The notes under the pieces are model-generated. The model made no database searches and had not been told where the DNA came from. It was given only the letters and a program-made list of their open reading frames with translations. Shown here one piece after another: positions 54,501 to 64,000 of a stretch of DNA of 64,000 nucleotides; position 1 is the stretch's first letter, and each line of letters begins with the position of its first letter. This DNA comes from Bombyx mori (Eukaryota > Arthropoda > Insecta > Lepidoptera > Bombycidae), in contig NC_085128.1 of NCBI RefSeq assembly GCF_030269925.1, forward strand, positions 13,270,501-13,334,500, given 5' to 3'. The position numbers and the translations under genes are program-made.

Positions 54501-56933
54501 GTCTAGCAGAGATACTTATCTTCAAGTTGGTACATTTGCATTTAAGATTTTTAGTGAGAATAAGTAACTAAGTTATAACTACCTATATATTTACCAAATC
54601 ACCCACGCGCTAGTTTTCTTTTTCATTGCACTATACGAGAATAAAATGTATATTCTAAAATATTTTGATGTGAACAAGTTTCAGCGCTTCATTTACACCG
54701 CCCGTCAAGCTTTCACTTACATTTTAAATTTCGAAAACAAAATGTAGGTTATTTAGATGTGCCGTATCTCAGAAATCCATGTTGGTAGTCACTCGGAGTT
54801 CAAAGATTGATGTTAAGTTATTTATTTCCCTACAACTCCCGATCTGTTTAGTGTATTTTGTAGAACTGTAAATATTCTTAGTTGGAATGAAAAAAACAGT
54901 TTCAAGTAAACATGATTTGTAACTGTGTCGATAGTCACAGTACTAATTTACCGTTGACAACTTTTTATTTTATTGCTTAGATGGGTGAACGAGCTCACAG
55001 CCCACCTGGTGTTAAGTGGTTACTGGAGCCCATAGACTTCTACAACGTAAATGCGCCCCCCCCTTGAGATACAAGTTCTAAGGTCTCAGGTATAGTTACA
55101 ACGGCTGCCCCACCCTTCAAACCGAAACGCATTACTGCTTCACGCCAGAAATAAGCAGGGTGGTGGTACCTACCCGCGCGGACTTTCAAGAGGTCCTACC
55201 ACCAGTAATTATGCAAATTATAATTTTGCGGGTTTGATTTTTATTACACGATGTTATTCCTTCACCATGGAAGTCAGTCGTGAATATTTGTTGAGTACAT
55301 ATTTCATTAGAAAAATTGGTACCCGCCTGAGATTCGAACACCGTTGCATCGCTCAACACGAATGCACCGGACGTCTTATCCTTTAGGCCACGACGACTTC
55401 AACTGTTTACATTTTGTAAAACCGATGAAACAATATTCGAATAAAACGTATAATATACTACTGACCATTATATTTAGATATCTATTCTATTACAGAATCC
55501 ATGAGGTGAACGGTCATCGTTTCGTGGCGAAATTCTTCCGTCAGCCGACCTTCTGCGCGTTTTGTAAGGAGTTCCTGTGGGGCTTCGGGAAGCAGGGATA
55601 CAGCTGTGTTGTCTGTCAGACGGCGGTTCACAAGAAATGCCATAGCAAACTTTTAGGAAAATGTCCCGGATCCTCCGCACATTCAGAAGCCACGGTGGTA
55701 AGTCCTTAGTAACAAATCTAAATAAAAGTTAGCACGCAAATTGAATTCGAAACCCAGATATGGGCAATTTGCTACTTAGTTTTTGTTGTTGTTAATGTTA
55801 CTTTTTGTTTTTTTATGGCTTAGGTGGATGGACGAGCTTACGGCCCATGTGCTGTTAAGTAGTTACCGGAGGCTATAGACATCTACACCGTAAATGCCGC
55901 CACCTACCTTGAGATATAAAGTCTGCCCATCCTTCAAACCGAAATGTATTACTGTTTCACGACAGAAATAGGCAGGGTGGTGGTATCTACCCGTGCGGAC
56001 TCACTAGAGGTCCTACGACCAGTGAATGTCTTCTTTCTTTTTCTCATTAAGAAAATAGATTAACGAAGATTAATTTTCTTTTAATTCAATAATTTTATGA
56101 GCTCGCACGGATATCTATCTACTCATTATGCGCTTCGATATGAAGGATGGGCCAGCCATTAGACTGCAAAGACTAAGAATTAGTCTCTCATGTATCAAGG
56201 TGGGTGGCGGCATTTACGTGGTGGATATTTATGGGCTCCCGCGACCATTCAACACCAGGGTGCTTAGTGCGAGTTTTTTAGCTTCCCGACTTCTTTCCTT
56301 CGTTTGCCGCTAGGGGCGCTGTTCCAACTCCATACAATTTTGAGTTAGCTTTACGGGATCGCGAAGTTTAAGAGCTCGCCCGGTCACCGTTCTCGTCGAA
56401 CCCGGCGCTTGCGACGAAGGGCTCGACAAGCGAATTAACCCACAGACACAGCCCTCTGAGTTTCTCGCCGGATCTTCTCAGTGGGTCGCGTTACCGATCC
56501 GGTGGTAAATTCTGCGAAGCACTGCTCTTGCTGGGGCCATTGTTAGCATCACTCCGGTTTGAGCCCCGTGAGCTCACCTACAAACGTTAGGGCGAAGCTG
56601 AAATAGCCCCTCAAGGCTATCAGCAGAGGTAGGAAAAAAAAAAAAAGATCTCGCACTAAGCACACAGATGGGCCGTGAGCTCGTCCACCCATTTTAGCAA
56701 TAAAAAAACTTATGCCTCACATTAGGTCTGTTAAGTACGTCCTGTAAGTTATTTGTTTGAACCTGTAATAATATATAATAGTTAAATTTATTTATCGTTT
56801 CAGTATCTGCGAGAGCGGTTTAAAGTAGACGTGCCACATCGTTTCCGCCCGCACCAGTTCATGTCGCCAACATTCTGCAATCACTGTGGTGCTTTGTTGT
56901 ACGGGTTCTTCAAGCAAGAACTCAAATGTGAAG
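51572..56933 (+). CDS. Novel-type protein kinase C (delta-like), three regulatory-region exons
   Basis: Exons 51572-51669, 55496-55697 and 56804-56933 join in frame (phases 2, 0, then 1 at the final donor). The first ends with the pseudosubstrate RRGAIKHHK, which normally occupies the kinase active site. The second holds a complete C1A zinc finger: H-x12-C-x2-C-x13-C-x2-C-x4-H-x2-C-x7-C, with [10 protein letters not shown]. The third holds [14 protein letters not shown] and most of C1B, breaking after LKCE. Such kinases bind diacylglycerol through C1 and need no calcium (family knowledge). RRGAIK and [11 protein letters not shown] point to the delta type. I found no C2 exon upstream and no kinase exons downstream; the latter presumably lie beyond the window. 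Residue QE in C1B replaces the usual QG. A full-length antisense Bm1 SINE ends about 98 bp before the second exon. Confidence 0.82.
51717..51809 (+). repeat. GA-rich microsatellite
   Basis: (GA)n interspersed with GATAGACA units, starting 48 bp after the PKC pseudosubstrate exon. Confidence 0.9.
52510..52663 (-). repeat. Right arm of the inverted repeat around a PKC exon
   Basis: Reverse-complement partner of 51082-51245; see there. Small indels separate the arms. Confidence 0.75.
52913..53125 (-). mobile_element. Jockey-type LINE tail (subfamily 1)
   Basis: Reverse tail: T-run, 'gccttgagaggctatttcag', 'gtaggtgagctcacggggct', 'tctaccaccggatcggaaac'. Well preserved. In the PKC intron. Confidence 0.8.
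53126..54961. other. PKC intron, no gene seen
   Basis: AT-rich. The 82-codon frame at 53936-54184 is hydrophobic but unrecognised and unsupported. Confidence 0.35.
54962..55398 (-). mobile_element. Full-length Bm1-type SINE upstream of the C1A exon
   Basis: Complete reverse copy including tRNA head with B-box-like 'gagattcgaacacc' and A-box-like 'cctttaggccacg'. An open frame starting in the head (55344) continues without stop into the PKC exon at 55496 in the kinase frame. Confidence 0.9.
55808..56022 (-). mobile_element. Bm1-type SINE, internally deleted
   Basis: Reverse body from the T-run at 55811 to 'gaggtcctacgaccagtg', lacking the 'tctcagtatagttacaacgg' block. In the PKC intron. Confidence 0.85.
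56105..56708 (+). mobile_element. Bm1-type SINE interrupted by a 404-bp inverted-repeat-bounded insert
   Basis: Bm1 body at 56105-56259 resumes at 56664-56708 ('agatgggccgtgagctcg' to 'agcaataaaaaaa'). The insert 56260-56663 begins GTGCTTAGTGCGAG and ends in its exact reverse complement CTCGCACTAAGCAC. Inside lie an unidentified block (56274-56384) and a forward jockey tail (56385-56646) with A-run. Confidence 0.75.
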
Positions 56934-58054
56934 GTATCCTTACATAGTTACGTCTTGTTTTGATAGAAAATAGCGATAATTTAAAAAAAGGCTTCGACAA
57001 ACAGTTCCTTTTTAAATGAATGTAAATTTAAATGCAAATTTTTATTCCGATTTCTTACATTTAATTACTATTCTTATTTAGTTACACCATTTCAGTTACA
57101 AATAATTCGTCCTATCCTACCAAGCGAACGCGGACATCTTAGATACGGCCAATGTGTTTTGTTAGTAATAATTAAAATCAAAAAAATAAAAAACAAAAAT
57201 TTATTTCAAAACAGGAGAGAGATTCTATGTTCGAAAAAAATTGTTATTCGTGGCCCAATTTTTTTTTTCCTACTAAACGATGATCCTAATATCAGTAGCC
57301 AATCCGGATCTAGCAATAGTACGGTCGTAAGAGACCTTGCTTTAAAATAGCCTGTCCTTCCGTACAAAATATGTGGGAGAACTCATCCTTTGGATTGCTA
57401 CCAACATCACCTCGTTTCTACCAAAGATCTATCTACCTTAATGGCCGAGAGGTTATCGTCACTCATGAACATAGGTACGGAATACTTCGATCACTGAGAA
57501 TTTTTTCCAAACTTTATAAAGGGTAGGACGGTTCTAAAGTATTTCCATAGTGCTCGTGAAACAAAGAGGAGTTCAATCTTGAGCATAATATGTTTTGGTA
57601 CAAGTAACCCTCAAGAACTGTCGTAGAACGCAGTGACTCTTGGTGAATGGAAACTGCTTGTTGTTTTTACAATAGTAGAATGACGCTGCTGATTCACCAT
57701 AGAGGACTCGAATTATACATTAACGCTGAAAATGTCATAATATGATGTGGATAGACTGAACCATCGACAATCAACAGTCTATTATTGCTTTTAACAAAAA
57801 AAATTAACAGAAGTCTATATTAAATGATATTATATTAATTACACTTATTTCTAGTCTTGTGTTTTATTTTGCTTTTGATATTCTGCTTGTATTGCTTGGT
57901 TTGTATATGTATTTTCTAATAAGAAATGTCTTATACTATGTGTGCTGCTTAAAGTTAAATGTATGTGAATATTGCGTAGCATTGCAATCTCTTAGCTCAC
58001 TGTTGAAATTAATTAAATCATGTTCATTCTAATAAAAACTGTACTCATAATAAT
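56934..58054. other. No gene seen
   Basis: Downstream of the C1B exon. AT-rich; I looked for the exon completing C1B (a CxxC...H...C continuation) and did not find it here. Confidence 0.35.
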
Positions 58055-58385
58055 TGTATGCCTCCAAATCAAACAAAGGCTTTCGTCGATTGTGCAATTG
58101 CGAATCCTTAATATGTTTGGACATATCATTCGTAATGAAAGCTCATTGGAACGCTTAGTGGTTCAAGGAAGAGTAGACGGTCAACGCTCTCGCGGCCGAT
58201 CATCCACAAGGTGGACAGACTTGATTAAGTCATCTACGAAGTGTTCCCTTACTGAGTGTACACGTACTGCCACAAATAGAGAGAGATGGAGAAGTCTCTC
58301 AAAAGCCGCAACCAAACATTAAGACATACGTAACCACGACCACTCCGCCAGGAGTGTACGACTGAGGAGAAGAAGAAGAAGAACA
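58055..58385 (+). mobile_element. LINE RT C-terminal relic
   Basis: The frame 58020-58322 contains LRILNMFGHIIRNESSLERL, GQRSRGRSSTRWTDLI and TNRERWRSL, the C-terminal tail of a lepidopteran non-LTR RT. Past the stop the text still reads HDHSARSVRLRRRR. It is the last ~100 codons only. Same family type as the reverse relic at 44130-44322. Confidence 0.75.
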
Positions 58386-58824
58386 CCTTTATAATTTATA
58401 TTTAATCTGACAGATACTTTTGAATTTGGAACTCATTAATGGAGACAATCTTTTGACTAGTAATTTAAGAGTCTAAAACGTTAAAATCACCGCGTAGTAC
58501 TATCTTTAGCCTGAACAACTTTACTGTGGAGATTTAGATAATTGTTTTACAGGGATGAAGTATTCTTTATTTTAAATTTAGAATTGTGGATAAGTAGGTA
58601 CAGACTGAAGTCCTCCACGTCCACCAACTTTACTTCAAATCAGAACGCACCACTTATTCACGATAAGAATAGAGAGAGCAGTGAGTGGACTTCGAATTCA
58701 AGTAACATATTTCTATACCTTAATTTAAGACAAAACTCTCGTGTTGCAAAAATAACTGCAAACCTCTATTTTTTTTTACCGATAACGAAGTTTAACTTCA
58801 GTCACCCTCCTTTTTATTTTAGAC

Positions 58825-59040
58825 GAGCGACCCGCCCTCGCTTCGCTTCGGAAACATTAAAACAAACATGAAACCAAAAAAAATAATTAAAAAAAAATTA
58901 AAAAAAGTAGCCTATGTTCATCAGGGACAATGTCGGCTTCTAATGGAAAAAGAATTTTTCAAATCGGTCCAGTAGTTTCGGAGCCTATTCGAAACAAACA
59001 AACAAACAAATCTTTCCTCTTTATAATATTAGTATAGATA
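58825..59040 (-). mobile_element. Helitron-like element
   Basis: Plus strand begins 'agcgacccgccctcgcttcg' and ends 'tctttcctctttataatatt agtatagata'. Contains 'tttttcaaatcggtccagta'. Reverse counterpart of 40790-40975 and of the terminus at 46132. Confidence 0.65.
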
Positions 59041-59072
59041 ATAGAATATTTCTGTTAAAGTCACCGCTACAT

Positions 59073-59368
59073 AGATAGGCGAAGCCGGTAACCGTACTCG
59101 TCGAACTCGACAAAGAGGTCGACGTGCAACCTAACCCATGCATCAGCCCGCTGAGTTTCTCGCCTGATCTTCTCCGCGGGTAGCGATTCCAATCCGGTAG
59201 TAGATTCATTCGCGAAGCAGTTGCTCTTGAGTTGTTAGGTCTCCTTCGGAGGCGCTCGGGCAGCTGTTAGCAAATCCCATCCCTCCTGGCTGATCCTTTG
59301 CTCGCCCACCTGCCCTAGTGAAACTGGAAAGGCCCCGGGCCACCAGTAATCATTCAATCATAAAAAAA
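59073..59368 (+). mobile_element. Jockey-type LINE tail (subfamily 2)
   Basis: 'gccggtaaccgtactcgtcg' to 'gggccaccagtaatcattc' and an A-run. Close to the copy at 47045-47541, but begins 200 bp later. It abuts the Helitron-like element. Confidence 0.8.
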
Positions 59369-60184
59369 GCTAAGTGAAGCGTTTTCTCGTACATATATAT
59401 AAATTTAGATAATTGTTAAATAGTTATACAAAAATTACAAGTACTTATTAGTATATAGTATAGTTTAGTTTTTAAATTAAGTGTGATATATTTTAAATAT
59501 AAATAATTCCTATGAAAAAGCATAACGCTGAATACCCGGTAATTGAATGATTCGACGGTAATACGATTGTTAATGAAAGTCAAAGATTACTTACCCCCAA
59601 TAACTAATTTATGTACTTATTAAGTCGGTACCAATTTTAGAATTCTAGGGTAGAAATTAAAAACCGTTATACTGGTAATAAACCGTTATGCAACAACAAC
59701 CCAGAAAGTTCTCCAATAAAGAGATTCTGTTCTACTCGAGATATAACGTTATAACGTTAGCTATATAGTACCTTAAACGCTTTATTTGTTACTTAAAAAT
59801 ATTATTTGTACATAGATTATTGTACTGTTTTTTCAGTTTTTCTACAACCGTTTGAACCAGTGCAGTAATCAATCGGTGCCATCTCGTTGTTTGATAGAGA
59901 CGATCGTGTTTACGTAGTACTCGTATTATAGTCGTAGCAGTAGTATTGTTCTCGTAAAAAAAATTTTAAACTGGTAGAAGGGCGCGCCGCCTTGTTACCG
60001 CGCACTGGTAAGTATCACCATAATGCTAACCTATTTTTGATGCAAAGCAGTCTTGCGTTCCGACGCCACAACCGATATACAATAAAAATAAGGCTTCAAT
60101 CTCAATTCTCAAGGCGGCATTTAAGTTGTAAGGTTTTTGGCCTCATTTAATCAGTAGATCCGGTTTAAGTCTGTACGCCACTCT
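59369..60184. other. No gene seen
   Basis: AT-rich sequence. A very decayed Bm1-like patch may exist near 60050-60130; not callable. Confidence 0.3.
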
Positions 60185-60705
60185 ATCCCATGATCTGCAA
60201 CTCTCTCCAGTTCATTAAATCTCGTTTCTGCAGGATAGTCCTTGGAGCACCGTGGTACGTGAGGAATATTGAACTTCACAACGATTTAAATGTAGAGCGT
60301 ATACGTAAGTATTTTAAGGTAGTGTCAGAATACTACTTCAACAAAGCGGCGCGAGACGATAATCCTCTTAATGTGGCCGCCGTTAATTGCCTATCCGACC
60401 CAAGTGACGGAGCAACGGAAAGCCGCCGTAACCCGAAACATGTCTTGTCGGATTCCCCGAATCCACTCTCGGTGCTCTCGTCAAACTCATCGATTACGAT
60501 GAAGAGTAACCCATAGACACAGCTCACTGAGTTTCTCGCCGGATCTTCTCAGTGGGTCGCGATTCCGAACTGGTGGTAGATTCTGCAAAGCACTGCTCTT
60601 GCAGCAGTGTTAGCAAATTCTCTCAGGTTAAACCTGTGAGCTCTCTTACATGTCCGCGCGTATCTGGAATAATTCCTTAGGCTACCAGCATATGAATAGG
60701 GTAAA
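60185..60705 (+). mobile_element. Jockey-type LINE 3' end with RT C-terminus (subfamily 1)
   Basis: The frame at 60190-60516 reads SRFCRIVLGAPWYVRNIELH and EYYFNKAARDDNPLNVAAVN, a typical jockey-clade RT C-terminus ('GAPWYVRN..LH.DL', 'YF.KA..H.NPL..AA'). The 3' UTR with 'gtggtagattctgcaaagca' follows. It is the best classifier for all subfamily 1 tails in the window. 5'-truncated. Confidence 0.85.
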
Positions 60706-61132
60706 AAACACTAGACATCAGGCTGGCGATGAATTCGATTAACCATCTGTGTAATAAATAAAACGAGAGAGGTGTCTCATCGACACCCGGTTAGAATGAA
60801 GTTGCTTTTGCTCCTATTTGTGCTTGTAATAAGTAGTCATTATTAAAAAAAAAGTATAAAATAATGAAACGAATCGTAAAATGTGAATAAATGCAAATAA
60901 AGTTGGTATTAATGTTGACAGATTGAAAAATTCTGGAATTTCGGTTAAAGGCACAAGTTTGGCCTTTCGTGGAGTACTGCTGCCTCCTATAGGTGAGGGT
61001 CTCCCGAATACCAGCTATTTCACTTTAACTCTATACAAACGAGGGCCATTCGGGTTGTCGATAATCACTCGGATCGTTTGTAACCTCTGGGTTTACGGAG
61101 GGACTTCGGTTCTCTCTGTGGTTTGTACCTTA

Positions 61133-61385
61133 TGTTTTTTTTTATGTTTGAGAGATTACTGGTGGCCCGGAGGCCTTTCCAGTTTTACCATGGCAGGTAG
61201 GCGAGCAAGGGCTCAGCCATGAGGGATGGGATTTGCTAACAGCTACCCGAGCGCCTCCAAAGGAGACCTAACAACTCAATAGCAACTGCTTCGCGAAAGA
61301 ATCTACTGCCGGATCGGAATCGCGAACCGCTGAGAAGATCTGGCGAGAAACTCACCGGGCTGATGTCACCGGCTATCGTGATTCC
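61133..61385 (-). mobile_element. Jockey-type LINE tail (subfamily 2)
   Basis: Reverse copy: T-run, 'ggtggcccggaggcctttcc', 'agcgcctccaaaggagacct', 'gaatctactgccggatcgga'. Confidence 0.8.
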
Positions 61386-62456
61386 AAAAGTGTTTTTAAG
61401 GCGGGGAACTTATAAATATGTTCACTTTGAAGTCTGTGCCTAGATTTTTCAAGTACGAGATCTGTCTTGTACCAGGAACCACCCTTATAGTTATTTCGCG
61501 TTGGCAATAAAAAAAATGTAAAACCAGAGTGATAGATTTGAAATATATATAAATTATAACTTACGAATATTAATTAGATTAGAAAAATATTGGAGTGCTC
61601 TTTAACACGTCATGAAGGGCCTCGGAAAATAAGTCGTAGATTCCTAATGTACTGACGTAGAAAATAAAGGAACAGGGAATATACAAAACCATACGGTAAT
61701 TAAATTATTTAAAACATCATTAGATCATAAATCAATACAGAGGTAAAAAAGCATCATAGCACTTTTCGGAGAGTAAACACAATGAAACCAAATTGTTAGC
61801 TAGTAACTTGTATTGTCGTTACGCATTATTTGCGAAAAAAAAGCTCTACCCTAAGCTTTAGTTCTGTTACTTTGAACTTTTTGAAATACCAGTATTACTC
61901 TCGTTAAAAATAGATGTTTTCTTAAGAAAACCTAGTCCACACCGTGTGGGAAGAAGCGACAATACAATTCTATAAATACGAGTGTCACGACGACTTATTT
62001 GTAACACTCGGATTCAAGGCGTTTCACCACTTTACCTGAGATGTTCAAAGCTAGACATTAAATTTATATTAGAGATTTTAAATTACAATGTGACTTTTAA
62101 ACATATTTGAGATTGACAAAATACAAAACCAAATGATAATATGTTATATCCCGGTTTGCTAATAGTACATTTTAAAAATAAATAAAATGATTGTACAACA
62201 CAAAAGATTTTTAATTAGCTATCGAGTCATTTGCTATTAATGAGTTCCTTCCGAGATCCTGAAATGACTATAGTCACATGTATGATCTATTATTGCACAC
62301 AAGATCATCAATCAATCACCTGGCATAGCGTTCGGCGGAGGGCGGGCGGGATTCGGTGGTGGGCGAAGACGTACCTGTAATACGCGCGTTATGCAGTCTA
62401 CGCGCGCGTCTCTGAGAGCGAGCCGGTCGCTCCGAGGACTGCGCTTAGTGTAAATC
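61386..62456. other. Upstream region of the 62457 gene
   Basis: AT-rich until about 62320, then a GC-rich stretch (62330-62450) with alternating CGCG and 'tgcagtctac', likely core promoter and 5' UTR of the following gene. No clear TATA box. Confidence 0.4.
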
Positions 62457-64000
62457 ATGCCACTGTTTTCCGAACACATATCGAACATGTATTACAGTGG
62501 ATCTGCGTCTTACAGTTCACCATATAGTTATAACAGTTCGCTTTTACCACTCGGGACTTCGTACAGTGCTTCGTATTTAAACCCAGGAGGGAGTTACAGT
62601 AATCATTCTTCTCTTAGTGGATATTCGCGGACGCCGTTGTCTTCGCGGTGGATCCCAGGTGTCGGAAGGTGTTACGCTCCTATTCTGAGCACGATTTCCG
62701 AGAGATCGACCGCCAGCCCTTCTAGAATAAACAGCCCAAGGCGCATTCCTCTATCGAAAAGAAACTATTCAAGTTCCGGGTACACTTCTCGACCTATTAA
62801 TATAAATACTGCTGATATTGATGTTTCGAGAGATAAATATAAACAAAAAGTTGAAGATTCGTCAGCTTTGTGTAAGGAGATCCCAGAGACTGGAAGTGAA
62901 GAAAAAGAAAATGGACCATTTATGCCAAGGGTGGACGGTAAGCCTGAAACAGGTATTGATTCGTCTCCTGGTACACAAAGGAGTACCATAAAACGGGGTA
63001 GAACAGTAGTCAGATTTCATACGTTAAAGAGGAAGGAGCGTGATTCCCCTCGCAAACCTGTTCAGCAACTGCAAAAAGACACTAGCTCGGAAAGATTAGA
63101 TGTAGATAAGACAGGCTTAAATGAAACAAAAAATCAAGAATCATTAAGATGGAGGGAAAGGCTCTCTGACGATTTAATTTATAAAGATAAAAAGGTAAAG
63201 AAGACTTTAGGTACAAAGCTTGTAGAAAAATTCGCACTGAAAGATGATGTCTTAACAAGCGGTGATAAGCAACCTGTCATTGAAGATTCGGGTAACGATG
63301 TAGAAGTTAGTGACACTCGATCTATTTCAGAAGCAAGTATGTGTAAACTTACAGACAGACGATGTTCTGTGGAATTACTAGCGGAACAAGCAAAGCTGTT
63401 GGATTCATTGATACGCAACGAAAATTTAAGTACAACGACTTTGGATGTCAGCAAAGTTGGTACTACTTATAACAGCAAAGAAACCACAAAACCACCTTCT
63501 GTAGTTAAAAATAAAACCGATGAGAAACGAAATTCATTGAAAACAGCAAAATCTGATCATTCTTTACATGATAGTTTAAAATCATTAGTAGAAAATAAAG
63601 AAATTAAGAAAAAATCAGGCAAGCGGCGGAGTTTAAAAAAATCACTGTCTGGAGGTAGCATTTGTAGGTTAGATTCCATAACAGAATTTCCCAAAGAACC
63701 TATCAAATTAGATTTACCGCCTATAAAAGAAAAAACGCAAGAAAAAGTAGTAAAAAAGCCGAGGCTTAAAACTAAAATAACATCTTCCGTTGAGGTGACG
63801 ACTCCGCAAAGTCCTTTGAAATTTATTATCGAAGATGTAATAGTAGAGCAGAAATTACGGCCGATTAGAAAGGGAATTATTTTTACAAGTGAAGTCGAGG
63901 AAACACCGACACCTACGCTAAAATTAGAAAAAAGGAAACTGGAGGGGAAAGAAGAAGCTTCAGAAATTAAAGTGGAAAGTGAATCTGCGTCACCGGACCC
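62457..64000 (+). CDS. Unrecognised large Ser/Lys-rich protein, N-terminal part
   Basis: An uninterrupted frame of 514 codons runs from ATG at 62457 off the window edge. An in-frame TAA sits two codons upstream (62451-62453), so this is the first possible start. The first ~125 residues (MPLFSEHISNMYYSGSAS...) are rich in Ser, Tyr and Gly with SPSR/SP motifs that suit proline-directed phosphorylation. The rest is highly charged, Lys/Glu/Ser-rich, with basic clusters (KRGRTVVRFHTLKRKE, KKKSGKRRSLKK) and no visible catalytic domain, signal peptide or membrane segment. Such composition suggests a disordered scaffold or cytoskeleton/nuclear-associated protein, but I do not recognise the family. 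The codon pattern is consistent with real coding sequence. It may lie within a PKC intron if that gene continues to the right. Confidence 0.8.
   Translation, partial: MPLFSEHISNMYYSGSASYSSPYSYNSSLLPLGTSYSASYLNPGGSYSNHSSLSGYSRTPLSSRWIPGVGRCYAPILSTISERSTASPSRINSPRRIPLSKRNYSSSGYTSRPININTADIDVSRDKYKQKVEDSSALCKEIPETGSEEKENGPFMPRVDGKPETGIDSSPGTQRSTIKRGRTVVRFHTLKRKERDSPRKPVQQLQKDTSSERLDVDKTGLNETKNQESLRWRERLSDDLIYKDKKVKKTLGTKLVEKFALKDDVLTSGDKQPVIEDSGNDVEVSDTRSISEASMCKLTDRRCSVELLAEQAKLLDSLIRNENLSTTTLDVSKVGTTYNSKETTKPPSVVKNKTDEKRNSLKTAKSDHSLHDSLKSLVENKEIKKKSGKRRSLKKSLSGGSICRLDSITEFPKEPIKLDLPPIKEKTQEKVVKKPRLKTKITSSVEVTTPQSPLKFIIEDVIVEQKLRPIRKGIIFTSEVEETPTPTLKLEKRKLEGKEEASEIKVESESASPD

Noticed and set aside
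55344..55709. 121-codon frame as a stand-alone C1 protein
   Set aside because: The N-terminal half is SINE head and intron; the C1 part is a PKC exon with proper splice sites.

Overview
The window is animal nuclear DNA from a lepidopteran, almost certainly a silkworm (Bombyx). More than fifteen copies of a tRNA-headed SINE of the Bm1 type are scattered on both strands. Host genes have short exons, AT-rich introns and GT-AG junctions, and there are several insect LINE lineages, Helitron-like ends and small inverted-repeat transposons. There are no bacterial features.

Host genes, left to right. (1) Keap1 on the minus strand: the start-codon exon at 11425-11588, a BTB-domain exon at 1454-1567 and a probable 5' UTR exon at 13097-13190; the rest lies to the left of the window. 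(2) RanBP3 on the plus strand, six exons, 14668-24166, ending with a Ran-binding domain and a nuclear localisation signal. Keap1 and RanBP3 are head to head, and a 1.2 kb hAT-like element with an 8-bp target duplication sits between them. (3) A complete insect odorant receptor gene, 33804-39610 plus, eight exons, 406 residues. (4) Part of a novel-type (delta-like) protein kinase C, plus strand: pseudosubstrate exon 51572-51669, C1A exon 55496-55697, C1B exon 56804-56933; the C2 and kinase parts were not found. (5) The beginning of a large unrecognised Ser/Lys-rich protein, 62457 to the window edge.

Mobile DNA dominates the rest. The largest piece is a full-length, intact R1-clade non-LTR retrotransposon on the minus strand at 26375-32987, flanked by a 12-bp target duplication, with ORF1 and ORF2 joined by a TAATG stop-start. 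Others are a 231-bp solo LTR at 21936-22166, and a second copy of that LTR at 2379-4251 split by a 1.64 kb transposon with 4-bp target duplication. There are many 5'-truncated jockey-type tails, LINE RT tails, Helitron-like ends, foldback elements and nested SINE mosaics. No classical tRNA, rRNA or CRISPR was seen; the tRNA-like sequences are SINE heads.

Exon structures were inferred by hand from reading-frame continuity, splice dinucleotides and family resemblance. No transcript or database evidence was available.
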